Positions 20,205 through 22,500 of a DNA stretch of 22,500 nucleotides are shown here, in pieces (positions within the stretch are counted from its first letter, which is position 1; each line of letters begins with the position of its first letter). This stretch comes from Symbiodinium natans (Eukaryota > Sar > Dinophyceae > Suessiales > Symbiodiniaceae), in contig CAJNDS010002268.1 of NCBI GenBank assembly GCA_905221605.1, forward strand, positions 938,232-960,731, read 5' to 3'. Under the pieces are notes generated by a model. The model was not told the DNA's origin. It saw nothing but the letters and a program-made list of their open reading frames with translations, and made no database searches. Both the position numbers and the translations under genes were made by a program.

Positions 20205-21300
20205 TTGTTTATAATTTAAGACTTAGGCATTTAAACCTAAGCCTGCAAAAAAACCCTTAACCTTTAAACCCTGTAGGGTTGAGGTTTCAAGGTTAAGGGT
20301 TTAAGATTTAGGCATTTGAACCTATGCCGGCAATTAAACCCTAAGCCCTTAACCTTTGAATTCTATAGGGTTAAGATTTTTACAGGTTTAGGTTTAAGAT
20401 GTAGGCATTTAAACCTAAGGCTAAGGTTTAAAGGCTTAGGGTTTAAGATTTAGCCATTTAAACCTGTAGCCAAGCCCTTAACCTTTAAACCCTGTAGGGT
20501 TAAGATTTTAAAGGTTTAGGATTTAAGATTTAAGCATGTAAATCTCAGACTTCAATTAATTTTAAACCCTTAACCTTTAAACCCTGTCGGGCTAAGGTTT
20601 AAAGGTTTCGGGATTAAGATTTAGGCATTTAAACCGATTCCGACAATTAACGCTAAGCCTTTAACCTTAAAACCCTATAGGGTTAAGATATTTAATGGTC
20701 TAGGGTTTAAGTTTCAGGTTTAGGTATTTAGACCTATGCCGGCAGTTCATATTGAACCCTTAACCTTAAACCCTATAGGGATAAGATTTAGAGGTTTAGG
20801 ATTCTTTACTTAGACATTTAAATCTAAGCTTGCAATTAAACCGAAACCCTTAACCTTTAAAACCCTATAGGGTGAAGGTTTAAAGTTTTAGGGTTTAAGA
20901 TTCAGACATTTAAACCTGAGACGGCAATTAACAATAAACCCTGAACTTTTAAACCCTATAGGGTTAAGGTTTAAAGGTTTGGGGTTTAAGATTTTGGCAT
21001 TTAAACCTAAGTATGTAATTAATTTGTCACCCTTAACACCCTTAAACTTTGTAGTGTGAAGGTATAAAGGTTTAGGGTTTAAGATTTAGACATTTAAACC
21101 TAAGCCCATAGAGTTTAAACCTTAAGGGTTTAAGGTTTAGGCATCTATTCCTTAACCCTAAACCCTCTAGGGTCAGGACCCTAAAGCCCTCGGCAATCAA
21201 GCCTAAACCCTTGACCTTCAAACCCCATAGGATGAAGGTTTGAAGGTTTGGGGTTTAAGGCTAAGGCATTTAAACCTAGAGGGCATTTAAGCCTTAACCG
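20205..21300. repeat. Satellite array with about 91-bp period
   Basis: TTTAGGCATTTAAACCTAAG recurs, diverged, near 20223, 20307, 20400, 20450, 20530, 20620, 20718, 20810, 20902, 20993, 21085, 21135 and 21262. Most steps are 80-98 bp, with two of about 50 and one of about 125. Each unit has two dyads: GGCATTTAAACC, and AACCTTTAAACCC followed by TATAGGGTTAAGGTTT. The GGGTTTA words inside suggest it grew from telomere-type sequence. Confidence 0.85.
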
Positions 21301-21499
21301 TAAACCCTTCAGGGCCAGAACCTTAGCACCCTATATGGATCTAGCACCTGCAGGTATACATCGGTTTTTAAACCATTACACCCTGTAAGAAGGTTTAGGG
21401 TCTTTTCGGGGTCTATCTCTCAATTTCTCACGCGGTTAACCCTGTAGGGTTTAAAGTTAAAGGTTTAGGATTAAAGGTTTAGGCAACACCTAAAGGATT
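21301..21499. other. Spacer between array and palindromes
   Basis: Decayed array sequence (ACCCTGTAGGGTTTAAAG at 21437) and a short unique piece (21330-21400). No gene. Confidence 0.45.
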
Positions 21500-21968
21500 A
21501 GAAGTCTTCTCCTGGTAAAACCATCTTTTCTCGAGAAAAAGATGGTTTTTCGAAGGATGGTTGCTCAAAACCATCTTTTTCTCGAGAAAAAGATGGTTTC
21601 CAACCAAAAAACCATCTTTTTCTCGAGAAAACCAAAAAAAACAAAAAAAAAAAAAAACATCTTTTCCAAAACTATGGGGCTGGGGCCTCCAAAAGATGTT
21701 TTTTTTGTTTTTTTGGTTTTCTCGAGAAAAAGATGGTTTTTTGGTTCGAAACCATCTTTTTCTCGAGAAAAAGATGGTTTTACCAGGAGAAGACCTCCAA
21801 AAACCATCTTTTTCTGGAGAAAAAGATGGTTTTCCCAGGAGAAGACCTCCAAAAACCATCTTTTTCTCGAGAAAAAGATGGTTTCGAACCAAAAAAACCA
21901 TCTTTTTCTCGAGAAAACCAAAAAAACCATCTTTTGGAGGCCCCAGCCCCATAGTTTTGGAAAAGATG
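21500..21968. repeat. Nest of CTCGAG-centred palindromes and 310-bp inverted repeat
   Basis: The 30-bp palindrome AACCATCTTTTTCTCGAG plus its mirror occurs complete at 21569-21598, 21750-21779 and 21854-21883. It is off by one base at 21517-21548 and centred on CTGGAG at 21802-21831. Half copies are at 21611, 21715 and 21898. On a larger scale 21658-21698 and 21928-21968 are 41-bp perfect inverted copies, and the whole span folds about 21813-21817. Frames on both strands (KDGF, FSRKRWF words) are consequences of the symmetry. Confidence 0.95.
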
Positions 21969-22062
21969 TTTCTTTTGGTGTTTTTGTTTTTTTTGTTTTT
22001 TGGTTTTTGTTAGTTTCTTGTTTTGTTGTTGTTCCCTTGATCTGGCTAAGACTCGGATGCCA
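21969..22062. other. T/G-rich spacer
   Basis: TTTTGTTTTTTGG runs, then a short unique piece (GATCTGGCTAAGACTCGGATG) before the right inverted end. No gene. Confidence 0.4.
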
Positions 22063-22087
22063 CCCGCGGTGGGTCCATTGGGGGGGA

Positions 22088-22420
22088 GCATTTATTTATC
22101 TATTTATTTGTTTGTTTATTTATATATATATACTAGTATACAAGAATCATATATACTCCAATGTAAAGATATATGAAGATGAGATATACAAAACAATCAA
22201 AACATAGTAAACAATGACAATAATCGTAATGAACCAATATATACCAAGAATACATACTAATACATCAGATATTATCATTAAGCGTATTAATATGAAGCAT
22301 GCTAATACGAATATCATGAAACATGAGAGTATACAAGTATTCAAACACATGTTGTATCGAATGCTAGTCATATGGACATATTCAGTTCAATAATGACTGA
22401 CACAATCTATGTCTGCGGCC
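22088..22420. other. AT-rich simple-sequence region
   Basis: (ATTT)n and (TA)n at 22090-22133, then A/T-rich sequence with ATATGA and AATAC words. The 74-residue minus-strand frame is a Val/Ile-rich artefact of composition. Confidence 0.6.
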
Positions 22421-22430
22421 TCCATGTGCT

Positions 22431-22499
22431 TTATCTGCCACGCCACGCTGCAGCAGCTCTGACGCAGCACACAGCTTTGCTGGCCAGCGCATACGAAGC
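22431..22499 (-). CDS. Candidate partial exon at window edge
   Basis: GC rises sharply at about 22410. Minus reads ASYALASKAVCCVRAAAAWR, then GR and TAA, entering from the window edge. An internal GTGGCAG could instead be an acceptor for a second frame (HMEAADIDCVS). Plus is open as well. Incomplete, so little can be said. Confidence 0.22.
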   Translation of the reverse strand, partial: ASYALASKAVCCVRAAAAWRGR

Positions 22500-22500
22500 G

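Larger units (their letters stand above)
20035..22086. mobile_element. Putative compound element with poly-C plus 18-bp inverted ends
   Basis: Left: 18 C then CAATGGACCCACCGCGGG (20052-20069). Right: the same 18 bases inverted (22063-22080) then six more G (22081-22086). Everything between is repeat: a spacer, the 91-bp array and the palindrome nest. Base composition and repeat type change sharply at both ends. No transposase or reverse transcriptase is visible, so it would be non-autonomous. No target-site duplication is clear because both flanks are AT simple repeats. Confidence 0.55.

Noticed and set aside
20205-21300. CRISPR array
   Set aside because: Repeats are diverged, spacer and repeat are not distinguishable, no cas genes are present, and the setting is eukaryotic.
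21479-22207. Long overlapping frames on both strands (up to 221 codons)
   Set aside because: The palindromes make both strands read alike (KDGF, SRKRWF). Length reflects symmetry and lack of stops in the repeated word, not coding.
22147-22371. 74-codon minus-strand frame rich in I, V and Y
   Set aside because: AT-rich simple sequence. The composition follows base bias and there is no splice or start context.
1-22500. A true chromosome end or subtelomere
   Set aside because: Tracts point both ways throughout and neither window edge ends in a long uniform array, so these are interstitial repeats.
1-22500. rRNA, tRNA or spliced-leader RNA genes
   Set aside because: I saw no cloverleaf with conserved boxes, no rRNA core motif and no match to the dinoflagellate spliced-leader sequence on either strand. 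A covariance-model scan would be decisive.

Overview
The window looks like nuclear DNA of a eukaryote with Arabidopsis-type telomere units (TTTAGGG). It holds no prokaryotic gene order, no rRNA or tRNA that I can recognise, and no long intact protein gene. The best fit is an alveolate, most likely a dinoflagellate of the Symbiodiniaceae type. The reasons are dozens of internal TTTAGGG/CCCTAAA tracts in both orientations, about 50% GC islands of exon size (75-150 nt) between them, and small foldback elements. Eimeria also scatters telomere-like repeats, but its hallmark CAG runs are absent here. A green alga cannot be excluded. The organism call is inference, not proof.

Layout. 1-19735 is a mosaic of more than 40 telomere-type tracts (20-160 bp) alternating with short unique islands. 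Many islands sit between a CCCTAAA tract on the left and a TTTAGGG tract on the right, the polarity of a whole linear chromosome. Several families of 90-240 bp foldback or MITE-like elements are scattered through it: TTGGGATGTTCCCCC ends (3 copies), GGTAGCCCA ends (2 copies), TACTTGGAGGTTCATGG ends, AGAGCCCAATACCCCT ends, and single examples at 13517 and 14311. Some tracts have been homogenised to a private variant (TTTAGGGG, TTTTAGGG, TTTGGGG, TTAAGGG, TTCAGGG, CCCTAGA, CCCTAAG). 20035-22086 is different: a compound block bounded by inverted copies of poly-C plus an 18-bp sequence. It contains a 91-bp-period tandem array and then a nest of perfect palindromes centred on CTCGAG, folded again into a 310-bp inverted repeat. 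22088-22420 is AT-rich simple sequence.

Genes. No gene is certain. The best reading is that some islands are exons of split genes whose introns are filled with telomere-type repeat. The most coherent model is on the minus strand, 9383 to 7966: an ATG exon with a basic, acid-free N-terminus and four further exons, all with GT-AG borders and matching phases (about 157 codons). Other candidates are a terminal-exon-like frame at 5327-5482 (-), an exon at 6830-6892 (-), frames at 17433-17609 and 17747-17874 (+), and a terminal exon at 19113-19183 (-). Caveat for all of them: at this GC content the opposite strand of an island is often open too, so exon calls rest on splice motifs, phase and amino-acid composition judged by eye. 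I recognise no protein family with confidence, and no function is assigned.
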